The notes: a model not told the origin generated them from the letters alone. A stretch of 64,000 nucleotides of DNA from Sapria himalayana (GCA_029783825.1 JAREIK010016116.1:1-64000); one strand, 5' to 3'. Counted from the first letter of the stretch, positions 37,091-50,039 are shown. Program-made: numbers and translations.

Positions 37091-38299
37091 GTTGTTAGAG
37101 TTGTCTTTTGAGTCTTAACAACAAGTGACTATATATTTTACCATTATAAATATATAAATTTTTTCATTATAAAAACATTAAATAAACAATACATATATAA
37201 ATTACAAAAAGACTCATTTTTTTTATTTATTATCAAAATATTTCAACAAAATTCATGTGCGTGTAGCTAGTACACATGAAAAACAAACACCTTACAATTT
37301 ATTATTATATAATTAATTAAACAATAAATATATTAACAATTTTAAAAAAATATATGTTTAGCCTTATAACAAAAAAAAATCAAATAGCTACAAAATTTAT
37401 AAACTTCATATAAGAAGACATACATCAAAAAATAATCTGTTTTCTAGTCACTCTCCTAAGAGTTATAAAATATTTTTTATGTTAAAAAATATATAAATAT
37501 ATATATTTTATGGTTATAAATTTTTAAGAATTCATATTAATTTTTATGAATATAATCTGAAATAATTTTAAAGGCATAAAATTTCATATTATTTGATATC
37601 ATTAATAATTTTTAAAATTCTAAAAATTACTTAAAGTGAGAAGATAATTTAAAAAGTTATATTTATTATTTTAATAAAGACAACATTTTAAAAGCAAATA
37701 CATATATGTATTTATTTTTAAATAGTAATTTATTTTCTTTTAAATTTAATAAAAAAAATTAAATTTTTATTATAATTCAAGATTTTCAATATTTTCTATT
37801 AATTATTTTTTTTAAAAGTTTCATATAATCAAAATTTTTTTTATACTTATAATAATATTAATATTTACTAGTTTATTCATCAATTCAGATATTTTTGAAA
37901 ATATTTTTTATTTAATCATATAATAAATTATTTTACCTTTATATTAGTCGAAATTTTAATATATGTTCATTTAATTTTTAAAATATCTTAAAAAATTATA
38001 TTAATTATAGAATTAATTATTTAATCTTACTTTAATAATAAGTTTCTAAATTAAAAATTTTAGAAAAATTTTTTGTATAATTTTTTTAAAAATTTATAAT
38101 CATAAAAATAGTTATTTTAGTCCTTATTAATATATATATTTTTTGTATTTTTATATATTTTTAAATTATTTATCTTAATAACATTTTTGATAATTTTATG
38201 AGGAGAATGTGTTTTTCAAGAATCGTTCATCTATAGACCATAACATACATTTGATGAACAAAATTAAATAAAATATTAAAACAAATAATAAATTAAAAA
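37091..38299. other. AT-rich, nothing recognised
   Basis: No signal beyond composition. Confidence 0.6.
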
Positions 38300-38932
38300 A
38301 AATTAAATAATTAAAGATTGGCTAGAGAAATTCCATCTCTAAATCCATAGTAATATTCTAGATGTAATTAGTAGGAAAGTTCCATCACTAAATCCGTCGT
38401 TATATTCTTGATTTTATTAGATAGGAAAATTTCATCACTAATTCCATCACTATTTTCCGGATGAAATTAGCTAGGAAAATTCTGTCGCTAAATCAGTCGC
38501 TATATTCCGGATAAAATTAGCTAGGGAAATTTCATCGCTAAATCCATCGATATATTTTGCATGTAATTAGCTAGGTAGTTTCCATCTCTAAATCCATCAC
38601 TATATTCTGGATTTAATTTGCTAGGAAAATTCTATTGTTAAATCCATTGCTATATTTCGAATGAAATTAGGTAGGAAAATTATGTCGCTAAATTCGTCAC
38701 TATATTCAGGGTGAAATTACTAGAGAAATTCTATCGCTAAATCCTTTGCTAAATTTTCCTCTTTTCTTTGTGCGGAATTTACGTGGCTATTCTGTAACTA
38801 ATCCATTGCAAATTTTTATTTCAATGAAAAATCATAAATCTCTTGCTATTCCCTAGCTAATCCCTCACAATTTAGCTAGGGATTGATTCCTAACTAAAAT
38901 TCCCTAGCTAAATGAACAATTTTTTTGTAGTG
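38300..38932 (-). mobile_element. CACTA terminus (probably 5' end of CACTA #1) with subterminal repeats
   Basis: The complement from 38932 begins CACTACAAAAAAATTG. It continues almost base for base like the 6701 end: TTAGCTAGGGAATTTTAG, then ATCAATCCCTAGCTAAATT, then AGGGATTAGCTAGG. About eight units of near 51 bases follow (TAGGAAAATTCCATCGCTAAATCC types, 38310-38770). Outside, the minus-strand copia reverse-transcriptase frame resumes immediately after the three-base TTT (38933-38935), which fixes the junction. No rest of that copia frame is visible left of 6701, so 6701 is not its partner. The partner end should lie left of this window. Confidence 0.8.
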
Positions 38933-41205
38933 TTTGATCTATCTCTATAGATCTTTAAGCCTAATATATAGGCAGCTTCGCCTAAGTCTTTCATTGAGAA
39001 ATAATTTCCAAGCTAAGCCTTTATTTATTGTAAGAAAGAGATATCATTTCTAATGAGAAGTATAGTTAATATATAAAATAAGAAAGAATACTATACTCCG
39101 ACTAATCCTTTTGTAGACATAAGGTTTATCTTCAATCTTAATAAAGCCAAAATCTTTGATTACATTATCAAATCGAAGATTTCAACTTATTGAAGCTTGC
39201 TTTAATCCATAAATAGACTTATGCAACTTACATATCTTTGTAGCACCTTTTAGATCAACAAAACCTTCAGGTTGTGTCTTGTACACATCCTCAAATAAAT
39301 TTAGATTAAGGAATGTAGTTTTGACATTCATTTGCCCAATTTCATAATCAAGGTAAGTTGTAATCATAAGTTAGATTTGAATGTAATTATGTATCGCAAC
39401 TAGTGAGAAGATTTCATTATAGTCTATACCATGAATTTTTTTAAAACCTTAAGCAACCAATATCCCTTTAAACGTATGCACATTACCATCCATGTCAGTT
39501 TTTCTTTTAAAAACCCATTTGCACCCAATGAGATTTATCCCTTTAGGTGGATCAACCAAAGACCATGCTTGGTTAGTATACATGAATTCCATTTCATATT
39601 TCATGGCAACAAGCCATTCCTTAGAATCTGGACTCAATGCTAGTTTGTATATCTCAAATTTCTTTAAGATCTTCCTTTCTCCCACTAGTTTTTCTAGAAA
39701 TAAATTCTATTTCTAGAAAAACACCATTTCTTGCGACAACCACTTTTCCTTGTGTGTTAATATAAAAGTAGTATCCTTTTGTTTCATTGGGATATCCTAA
39801 AAAATAGCATTTGTCTAAATTGACTCCTAATTTCTCTAAGACTTGACGTCTAACATAAGGTTCACAACCCTAAACCTTCATTAAAGACATTTTGAGACTC
39901 TTTATTGGCCATATCTCATATGTTGTCTTTGTAACTACCTTAGATGGAACACGGTTAAGTGTGAAAGAAGCTATCCCTTGAGCATAACTCTAGAAGGAAG
40001 AAGGAAGATCTACATGACTCATTATTGATCATACCATATCTAACAGAGTAAGATTCCAACTTTCTAATACACCATTTCATTGTTGTGTTCCAGGTAAAGT
40101 GAGTTGGGATATGAACCCAGATTAAACTAGATGACCATGATACTCTTGGCTTAAGTATTCACCACGTTGATCTGATCTAAGTATCTTAATACTTTTTCCA
40201 TGTTGATTTTGTACTTCATTATTAATTTCTTTGAAATTTTCAAAGGACTCTGACTTTTGTTTCAATAAATACATATAGCCATAACTGCTGATATCATCAA
40301 TAAATGTAATGAAATACTGGTAGCCTCCTCTAGTTATTATATTGAAAGAGCCACATACATCATTATGTATATGTCCTAACAAATCATTTGACCATTTTAT
40401 TTGACCAGTAAAAGGAGTTATAGTCATTTTGCCTAATAAAAAAGACTCGCATACTTCATTTGATTAAAGATCAAATGAGTCTATAAGTAAAAATTTATGG
40501 AGTTTAGATATACATTTCTCATTTAACACATTGCTTTTTGTCAATGATCTACTCTTTCTAAGATCCTGCACATTATTACAAATGTGAGAAGCACATCTGA
40601 TATTTAATACCCATATTGAAGAAGTAGATAAATTGATTTCAATAACATAAATACTAGAGGTAAAAGTCTCACTTCCATTCTTCCTGTTCAATTCTTCCAA
40701 GTATTGTTTGCAGTTCCTTTTCCAATGTTCGATCTGACCATAGTGGAAGCAAGTACATTCCTTTGCCACCCCTCACTTAGGTTTCAATGCAGAAGATTTT
40801 GCCTTGCCTTTGGTTTGGGGTTTACCCCTATCTTTGGATTTATGTTTTCCATTTCCCTTTTGCACCATTATTATGGATTTAATCTTTTTAAGATTTTGTT
40901 TAGTAGTTCTCATTGCATAACAACTCAAGCAAAGTTTTGGCAATTTTGTTTATGTTGTAATTCATGACAAATTGATTATAGTTTTTAGGCAATGATAGGA
41001 AAAACTAAATCAGTATCTAACCCTTGGATCAATGGAAATCCCAACCTTTCTAGATTCTCAATATACCCAATCTTTTTGAGCACATGAATTCCAATAGGGC
41101 TCACTTCTATCATCTTGCATTTAAATAAGGTCTTATTCTGTATATGTAATTTATTTTTTAATAATCTGTTTGTATGACCAAATGTTTTTTCGATTTTAAT
41201 ATTTT
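38933..41205 (-). pseudogene. Ty1/copia gag-pol remnant, cut by CACTA at its reverse transcriptase
   Basis: Minus-strand copia, read right to left. Gag has HVLKKIGYIENLERLGFPL (about 41020-41090). A zinc knuckle near 40740 reads CFHYGQIEHWKRNC, whose second Cys is Tyr. The protease region reads WVLNIRCASHIC, with the DTG triad lost. Integrase has FITFIDDISSYGYMYLLKQK near 40260-40320. The reverse-transcriptase start has WLVAMKYEMEFM and GCKWVFKRK (39500-39640), then QMNVKTTFLNLNL and QPEGFVDLKG (39250-39340), and IYGLKQAS near 39190. The YVDD region is degraded to LYINY near 39070. The frame ends with KDLGEAAYILGLKIYRDRS at 38940-38996, exactly where the CACTA terminus begins. Its own LTRs are not visible. 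Confidence 0.9.
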
Positions 41206-41716
41206 CATGTAAGTGCAGGAAAGGAAATATTAAAAGGTCAGGGATGTAGCAGTAGCACAATAATAAAGGTCCAGCTGTCCGGACAGTGGGCCAAAATTTT
41301 TGTAGTAGAGCCTGACTCATCCCATGATCCACCCCGCTCCGGTTAAATGAAGCGAGATAATTTTTAATATAAAATATTTTGTAATTTTATTTTCGGTTGG
41401 CTGTTTTTGGACCCATGGAAGTGTTCATCGTCTCTCTCTCTTCTCTCTGATGATTTATCGCTACTATTCTGTGTGTTGCACTCTGTAACACAATTTCTGT
41501 TGGTTTAATCTGTAACGCATAAGCATTTTCTGGTGGATGTAGCTAGTCGTACTGAGCGACTAGCGAACCACATTATTTTTGGAGTTTATTTCTCATTTTT
41601 TTTTGATTCTGTCGTGGATGGTTGTTGAATTAGATATATATATATTGCTTGTTTTCTATTGTTTATGTTGTTTCTGTATCTTACTCTCACTACCGTGGAA
41701 GTGCAATTGCTCAACA
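41206..41716 (+). repeat. Probable 5' LTR and leader of the plus-strand copia
   Basis: Sequence of moderate GC between the interrupted minus-strand gag and a primer-binding-site-like motif. It could begin at TGTAAGTGC (41209) or TGTAGCAG (about 41246) and end ...CTCAACA at 41716. A CT-rich TCTCTCTCTTCTCTCTGATG lies near 41430. No matching 3' LTR was found downstream, so the borders are uncertain. Confidence 0.5.
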
Positions 41717-41718
41717 AT

Positions 41719-41734
41719 TGGTATCATAGCAAGG
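41719..41734 (+). promoter_or_regulatory. Primer-binding site, initiator Met tRNA type
   Basis: TGGTATCATAGCAAGG, one or two changes from the usual TGGTATCAGAGC of plant copia elements, two bases after a CA that could end the LTR. Confidence 0.7.
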
Positions 41735-41805
41735 TTTGGGAATTTTTTCGAGAATTTATGCTATTAGGGTTTGTGATTTTTCTGTACAAGCAATATTCTG
41801 TTGAA

Positions 41806-44800
41806 ATGGCTAGAACCCTAAATACCACGATTAAGAAATTCAATGACAGAAATGGGTTTAGTATTTGACAGATTAAAATGTGACCGCATATGAAAAATTT
41901 CGATATTTGGAGTCCTTTGGTTCAAGGCTTCGATCCACACACTATTGCTACTCTTGGAATAACTAAGGTTGAGGCTTGGTGACGTGAAGAGAAAGCTCAC
42001 TCCACCATTCTGTTCAGCTTGTCAGATGAAGTAATTGCTGAGTTAGCAGATGAGGAATCTGCTGCAGGACTGTGGCTCAAGCTTGAGTTACTATACATGA
42101 CTAAATCATTGACGAACATGCTTATGTTGAAGAGAAGGCTAATCACACTGAGGATACAAGATGGGTCCTTTTTGAAGAAGCATCTGGATGACTTATATAG
42201 CATCCTCATGGACCTTAAACATGTGGATGCTAAGGTGGAAGATAAGGATGCTACACTTCTACTTTTAGTTTCTCTTCCGCCTTCCTATGCAAAATTTGTT
42301 GAATCACTCATTGTGAGAAAGGAGGAGATTACACTAGAGGATGTTCGGGCTGCCCTACACACTAGAGAGATGATGCAGAAGGCTGTAGTTGAAAGACTTG
42401 AACATCCTGCTAGTTGGTGGTGACAAATAGAAGACCACAACCTGTTCCATTCAAGAAGAAGAGAAATAAGCTTTATAAGAAGTCAAAGGAGGGTGACATT
42501 TGTCACTACTGTAAACAGAAAGGGCATTGGAAAACTGAGTGCCATGAGAAGAGAGCAAGGCTGGAACAACAATGTCAACCTAACCACCCACGTGTTACTG
42601 TGGTGACATTTGATGATATGGATGATAGAGAAGACTTGGTGTTGGTAACTTCCACAACGATCGCAAGATCAGATTCTTGGATCCTGGATACTGGTGGTTC
42701 CGTCCATATAAGCACTCACTTGGAGTGGTTCAGCAAATATGACATGAAGGAAGCTGGCCATGCTGTGGTGGGGAACATCCAACCATGTAAGGTGGTTGGA
42801 GTCGACACATTCAGACTGAGAACTTGGGATGGCCAAATAGTCTCACTTTCAAATGTGAGATATATCCATGAGATAACAATGAATCTCATTTATATTGGTG
42901 TTCTGGATGATCTGAGATATTGATTCAGTGGTAGAAAAGGAATACTGAATGTTCAATGATAAATGATATTATTCTGAAAGGGAAGAAGACTAGAACGCTA
43001 TACACACTGATAGGTTCCACAGTGACATGGGCTATTGCTGCCACATCCGGAGAGCCAGCATCTAACGACAAAGCTAAACTTACCAGATTATGGCATATGC
43101 GGCTCGCACATATGGGAAAGAATGGTATGAAAATTCTTTATGATATTAATCTTCTTGTTGGTCATAGAGTCGGTAAATTAAATTTCTGTGATCATTGTGT
43201 TTTTGGAAATAAATATAGAACTAAGTTCGGTAAAGCCATACACTATACAAATAGTATTTTGGATTATATCTATGTTGATTGATGGGGCCATTCTAGATTC
43301 ACATCTATTGGGGGTGCTCGATTTTATTTATGTTTAGTTGATGATTACTCTAGGATGTCCTGAGTATTCATGATAAAACATAAATCCGAAACTTTTATAA
43401 AGTTTAAGCAGTGGGTTAGCTTAGTGGAAAATCAAACACAAAAGAAGGTTAAACTGTTACAAATAGATAATGGTCTTGAATTCTGTTCGTCTGAATTTGA
43501 GGAATTCTGTAAGGACAAAGGTATAACGAGACACAAAATTCTTAGGGACACTCCTCAGTAAAATGGAATTGCTGAAAGAATAAACCAAACTCTGCTGGAG
43601 AGAACTAGATGTATGCTCTCTCAATCAGCCTTAGGCAAGGAGTTTTGGGCTGAAGCTGTTAATACAGCATGTCATCTGATAAACAGATCGCCACATAGTG
43701 GAATTAATTTTAAAATTCCATTTAAGGTGTGGACTGGAAACCCTATAGACTATTCTAATCTTAAAGTGTTCAGGTGTGTTGCCTACTATCATGTAAATGA
43801 TGGTAACTTGAACCACGAGAAAGAAAGGAGTATTTGTAGGATATGGTGATGGAGTCAAGGGATTCCATATCTGGTCACCATATGAAAAGAGAGTGATTAT
43901 CTCTAGGAGTATCATCTTTGATGAAAGTGGCATCTTAAGACAAGTACCTTGTCCTATCCAGTTACCTAATGTTCCTCAGGCTGAACTTAAAGTGGAGCTA
44001 AAATCTAAATCTGTAGCTCCAGGAACGATGTCTGTTGTCTCTAGACAAACAATAGCTAATCATGAAAATGATGTTAAATCTATTACTGAACCTGATCCTG
44101 AACCTGCACTTGAAGAGTCTATTCCCTACTATATTGCATGTGATAAACAAATGAGGGTGAATGTTCGTACTCCTCTGAGATTCGGCTTTGATGAATTAGT
44201 AGGGTTTTCCCTACAAGTTGCCAAAGAGATTGATATTCTTGAACCATCCTCCTTCGGGAATGCTGTTAGATGTTCTGAAATTGAATCATGGTTAGTTGCA
44301 ATGAATGAGGAGATTGAATCTCTTCATAAGAATGGTACTTGGCTTATTGTACCTAAACCAAAAGGGAGAAAGATAATTTCTTGCAAATGGATTTTCAAGA
44401 AGAAAAATGATGCCTCTATAGCTGGTGGTGTAAAATTTAAGCACATTTAGTTGCAAGAGGGTTCAGTCAGAAAGAGAGTGTCGATTATAATGAGATATTT
44501 TCTTCTGTAGTTAGACATACCTCAATTAGGGTGCTTCTAGCATTAGTGGCACATCTAGTTGCTCAATTAAGCAACTATAAGTTAAAATTGCAATTCTTAA
44601 TGGAGAACTGGATTAAGAAATTTACATGAGCCAGCCTGAGGGTTTTAAGGTATCAAATAAGGAAACCCATGTGTGTAAGCTTTTGAAGTTCTTTTATTGA
44701 CTTAAGGAGTCTTCCCGTTAGTGGTACAAAAGATTTGACTATTTCATGACTAGTCATGAATACAGTAGGTGTGACCATGACTGCTATGTTTATTTCAAAA

Positions 44801-45618
44801 GGCACAAGGTTGAGTCATATATCTACTTGCTATTGTATGTAGATGATATGCTTATTGCTGCTAGAAATAAATCTGATATTCAGGAACTGAAAGATCTTCT
44901 CAGTTCTGAATTTGATATGAAAGATCTTGGAGGAGCAAAGCAAATTTTAGGTATGAAATATTCAGTGATAGAATTAAAAGAAAGTTGTTTCTTTCACAGA
45001 AACAATATAATCAAAAACTTATATCTAGATTTGGAATGGCTTCTTGTAAGCCTCTGTCCACACCACTTGCTTCTAACCTCCATCTGACATTAGAATGTCT
45101 TCCTCAATCTAAATTTGACAAGGAACAAATGTCTAAGGTTCCTTATTCTAGTGCTGTCATGAGCCTTATGTATCTATGGTGTGCACCCGACCTGATATTG
45201 CTCATGCAGTAAGTACAGTGAGTAGGCTTATGATAAACCCTAGTCAAGAGCACTAAATAGCTATTAAGAGGATACTTAGGTATCTCAAGGGGACTTTTGA
45301 TGTTGGTCTGATATTTGGTAATGAATCAGAACTCTTGCTGGTAGGATATTCTTATTCTGACTATGCAGGAGATGGTGATAGTAGAAGGTCTTGACTGGTT
45401 ATGTCTTTACTGTATGTTGTTATGTAGTTAGCTGGAAAGCCACACTATAATCTTATGTTACTTTATCTTCTACTAAAGCAAAGTATATGGCTCTGAATTT
45501 AGCTACGAAGGAAGGCATATGGCTGAAAGGTTTTCTCAAGGACATTGGTCTTTATGAAGTGGTTGCAATAGTTTTATGTGATAACCTCAGTGCTATCTGT
45601 TTAGCAAAAGACCAATGT
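41806..45618 (+). pseudogene. Tnt1/Tork-like Ty1/copia gag-pol, broken, 3' end missing
   Basis: The start is ATG 41806 (MARTLNTTIKKFNDRNGF). Gag runs to about 42415, with a frame change there. The zinc knuckle CHYCKQKGHWKTEC (about 42500-42540) is complete. The protease WILDTGGSVHIS (about 42680) keeps its Asp. The GAG-pre-integrase block has LWHMRLAHMGKNGMKIL and CDHC (43090-43200). Integrase has DDYSRMS (43340), QIDNGLEFCSSEF (43465) and TPQ-stop-NGIAER (43550-43580). Reverse transcriptase has ISCKWIFKKKND (44380), VARGFSQKE, and LLLYVDDMLIAA (about 44830-44865, YVDD intact). RNase H has YSDYAGD (45355), then a block ending DNLSAICLAKDQ at 45618. Several stops sit at Trp, Gln or Arg positions. 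Frame changes occur near 42415, 43825, 44455, 44985 and 45170. The last RNase H part and the 3' LTR are absent. Confidence 0.93.
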
Positions 45619-46279
45619 CCTTGAGAATTTGTCGATTTGACTCTCTATATATAAATATAGAAAGTCTTTTTGAAAATCTATATATGTATACACTTCATTG
45701 ATAGATTATTTTTTGTAAATAATGATCTGTTGTAACATTTATATATAATGTTACAAAATCTATCTTTCTGCTGTGATCTGCATAAGTAAGCATTTTAATT
45801 TGTCTATTAAAGAAACTTACAGGATGCTACAAAAATGGTCAATGATATCAAAGACGCGAGTTGAACCCAAGCTGTTGGAAATGGCCGAACATGATAAAGA
45901 AGAAGCACAAATCTTTCTAGCGATAGATTCTTCAATATATTAAATTAAGTTAAACATAATATTAAATTTTTCACATAATTTTATTAAATCACCTTATATT
46001 TATATTATATTTTTATTTCTCTTAGGGATAAATTAAATATTAACAAATTAATTTAAAAATTAAATATTATTACTTATTTTATAAATAAAAAACTCAATTT
46101 TGAATGTAAATATATTTAGATATTATTTAATTTTATCATAAGTTTCTATTTATTTTTAATAAATAATTTTCAATTAAAATTTGTTAATTTTTTTTTATTT
46201 TTATAGAGTAAAAATAAAAATATTATTAATTATTAAAAAAAATAAATAAGAAATTAGTTAAAATCAATAAATTCAAAAT
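45619..46279. other. AT-rich junction with a short exon-like frame
   Basis: Follows the abrupt end of the copia. A frame 45827-45943 (38 codons, from KWSMISKTRVEPKLLEMAEH onward) starts just after a splice-acceptor-like ACTTACAG and ends in TAA. I do not recognise it; it could be the last exon of a captured gene or chance. The remainder is AT-rich without features. Confidence 0.3.
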
Positions 46280-46665
46280 TAAATTTTTCACATCCACGAC
46301 ACTAATAAAAGTGACAAGGTTTTTAATTTTCAGCCCCTTATTCCTTGGAAATTTTTAAGGAGGTATGAAATTTTCCTAACCTATTAGTCTTAACAATGAA
46401 AGATCAAGTAAGTGCCATTAAATGTATAATTACAAATATAATAATTACATTTTATAAATGCGTCAAGATATAAAGCATCATAAATTTTAAGTTTTGTTAA
46501 ATTAATAATGAAACTCCTACTAAGTGTCATAAAAATAAAATACATTGTCGAAATAATGACGCTTTTATAAAAGTGTCATTAAAGGTCTAATTACAAATAG
46601 AATAATGACATTTTTTGAAAGCATCAAGCAATAAAACATCATTAATTTGTTGTTTTGTAGTAGTG
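46280..46665 (-). mobile_element. Terminus of another CACTA family abutting the TCTA array
   Basis: The complement from 46665 begins CACTACTACAAAACAAC, a common plant CACTA end. Subterminal repeats follow, of the AATGACACTTTTATAAAAGCGTCATTA type (about 46300-46640). The motif set differs from the TAGCTAGGGA family. No partner end or transposase was found for it to the left, so it is a truncated element or a solo end. Confidence 0.65.
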
Positions 46666-47235
46666 ATATATGTTATCTATACATATATCTATCTTTCTAT
46701 CTATTTCTATCTATCTACCTATCTCCCTATCTATCAATCTATCTATTTATCTATCTGTCTGTGTCTATCTGTCTATCTATCTATATATTTGTCTATTTAT
46801 TTGTCTTTCTTTATTTATATCTATCTTTCTATCTATCTATTTGTATGTATCTTTCTATCTATATATATATGTCTACATATATATATATATATATATATAT
46901 CTATCTCTATCTCTCTCTTTCTCTCTTTCTAAATATCTTTCTATCAATCTATCTAGTTATCAATCAATATATTTAATTATCTATCTTGCCATATATCTAT
47001 CCATCTTCTTATCTAGTTATCTATCTATCTACCTATATATCTATAAACCAATCTAGATATATACCTATCTATCTATCTATCTATATATCTATATATCTAT
47101 CTGTCTATCTGTAAAACTAACTAACTATCTATATATATGTTTATCTATATAGTTGTATAAATCTTTACCTATCTACCTATCAATTTGTCTATCTGTCTAA
47201 TTGTCTATATGTCTAGCTATCTTGTTGTCTATCTA

Positions 47236-47273
<38 letters not shown>

Positions 47274-47442
47274 CTATCTATATGTCTATTTGTAGGTCTA
47301 TCTACTTGTCTATCTATTTATATATCGATCTATCTATATATCTTTATATCGATCTATTTAACTATATATGTATCTATCTATCTATCTAATATGTAGTAAT
47401 TTTATCTATCTGTCTGTCTGTTTTTCTGTCTGTCTATCTATC

Positions 47443-47500
<58 letters not shown>

Positions 47501-47889
47501 ATGTATATTTCTATATATCTATCTATACATATATTTATCTGCCTATCTTCCTATCTATAAATCTATATATTTTTCTACCTGTCTATGTGTCTATCTCTCT
47601 ATCTATCTATATGTTTGTCTATTTATTTGTTCTTTATTTATATCTATCTTTCTATCTATCTTTTTGTATGCTTCTCTATATATGTATATATATGTCTACC
47701 TATATATATATATATATATATCTATATCTCTATCTAAATATCTTTCTATCAATCTATCGATTTATCAATCTATCTATTTATTTATCTATCTTGCTATCTA
47801 TCTATCTATCTATCTTATTATCTATTTATCTATCTATCTCTCTATATATCTATAAACCTATCTAAATTTCTAATTACCTACCTATCTAT

Positions 47890-47925
<36 letters not shown>

Positions 47926-48421
47926 ATAGTTGTATAACTCTCAACCTATCTATCTGTCTATCTATCTATCTATCTAGTTTTCTATCTAATATGTATACAT
48001 ATATATTTTTATCTATCTGTTTATTTGTAGATCTATCTACATATCTATCTATTTATATATCAATCTATCTATCTATCGATCTATCTATATATCTATATAT
48101 CTATCTATCTAAATATATATATATCTATCTATCTATTTATCTCTCTAATATAATATTATCTATCTATCTTTCTTTCTTTCTATATATCTATCTACTTATC
48201 TATCTAATTATCTATCTATCTATCTATCTATCTGTTTGTCTGTTTTTCTATCTATCTGTCTATCTGTCTGTCTATCTATCTATCTATCTATCTGTATGTT
48301 TATTTATCTATCTTTCATTCTATCAATCAATTAATCTATCTATGTATCTATATCACTTTCTATCTATCAATCGATCTATATTTCTATCTGTCTAAATCTC
48401 TATATGATGTTATATCTAGTT

Positions 48422-48466
<45 letters not shown>

Positions 48467-48515
48467 GTATCTTTTTTTATCTAATTATCATACTATCTAT
48501 CTATCTATCTGTTTG

Positions 48516-48566
<51 letters not shown>

Positions 48567-49451
48567 CTTTCTATCTATTTCTACCTATTAATCTATCTAT
48601 ATTTCTATCTATCTATCTATCTTTCTTTCTATCTATCAATCTATCTATCTATATGACTATTTATTTATCTATATATATATATATATATATCTACCTATCT
48701 ATCTATTTGTGCATCTGTCTATCTTACCATGTGTCTATATATCTATTTGTCTATCTAACTATCTATATATTTTTTTATTTTTCTATTTGTCTATCATTAT
48801 AACTGTCTATCTGTCTTTCTATCTAACTATCTATCTATATATGTTTCTATTTGTTTATATGTCTATTTGTCTATCTATCTAACTATATATCATTCTATCT
48901 TTCTTTATGTCTATCTGTCTATCTTTTTCTCTATCTCTCTATCTATCTCTTTGTTTCTCTATCTATCAATATACCACTTTATCTATCTTTCTATCTCTTT
49001 AACTATCTACTTATCTATATATTTGTCTTTATATATATGTGTCTATCAATCTATCTATCTATTTATCTATCTATCTAAATATCTGTATATCTATCTATTT
49101 GACTATATATTATCTATCTATCTATCTATATATATTTATCTATTTGTTTGTCTATTTATCTAAGTATCCATCTCTCTATCTATCTGCATATTTGTTTATC
49201 TATCTATCTGCCTATTTGTTTATCTATCTATCTATTTGTCTATCTGTCTATATATTTGTCTATCTATCTACATGTATGTCTTTCTATCTATCAATTTATT
49301 TATTCATCTCTCTCTATTTATCTATCTATCTATCTCTTTATCTTTCAATCTTTCTATCTCTCTATTTATCTATCTATATATCTATTTGTCTATCTGTTTA
49401 TCTATATATCTAACTAACTAATTATCTATCTATCTATCTATATATCTATAA

Positions 49452-49525
<74 letters not shown>

Positions 49526-49570
49526 TATTTATTTATCTATATATCTATTTATATACTTATCTATCTATCT
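46666..49570 (+). repeat. Degenerate TCTA tetranucleotide array, left block
   Basis: 2.9 kb of TCTA/TCTG/TTTA variants with embedded TA and AC runs (for example 47240-47270, 47452-47498, 48429-48463, 48520-48550, 49459-49520). A longer order is visible: TTTGTCTATTTATTTGT near 46790 and again near 47613 with similar neighbours (about 820 bases), and an AATATGTATA block at 47238 and 47990 (about 750 bases). All Tyr-Leu-Ser-Ile reading frames are artefacts: TCTA repeats have no stop on + and TAG on -. Confidence 0.95.
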
Positions 49571-50039
49571 GACTATAAGAAAAAGCCCAGGTGGCTAAAG
49601 AATAATCTCTATCTCTATAGGATTTTTTCATCGCTAAAATAAAATAACATCAGAATAATGATGAAAATTATCCCAAGCTAAAGTGCTCGTCATAAAATAT
49701 TAATGAGAAAAAATAATTTTCTACAAATTTTTTAATGATGGAAATTCCCTAGCTAATTATTTTTATCCTTGCTAATTTACATCGTAATTAAGAATACTAA
49801 TTAATATTTTTTGACTCAATATATATAGATAATTCCCTACCTAAATTAGCGATTAAAAATTCTCTTGCTATTTTCATTCCCAAGATATTTTCAAAATTTA
49901 TTTTACAAAAAATTTTTTACATCTTTTTATATTTTTATATTAAATTGAATAAAAACATATACTATAAATAATTTTTTATAGTTAACAAAAAGAAAAAGTA
50001 GTTCAGAAATTATTCTGATACAATTATTACATAATAAAA
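49571..50039 (+). repeat. CACTA #3 left (3') terminus and subterminal region
   Basis: GACTATAAGAAAAAG, then TTTTTCATCGCTAAAA near 49623, GAAATTCCCTAGCTAATTA near 49740 and TTCCCTACCTAAATTAGCG near 49830. Sparse and eroded compared with 6701-7800. Confidence 0.65.

Noticed and set aside
6701..38932. A single 32-kb CACTA element bounded by the very similar 6701 and 38932 ends
   Set aside because: The copia frame broken at 38936 does not resume left of 6701, while 6701 pairs with 30959 by TIR and TTT. The two similar ends are better read as the same end of two elements.
46615..49421. Many open frames rich in Tyr-Leu-Ser-Ile (up to 165 codons), looking like membrane proteins
   Set aside because: They follow from the TCTA repeat: read in threes it gives Ser-Ile-Tyr-Leu in every plus frame without stops. 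No start context, no constraint.
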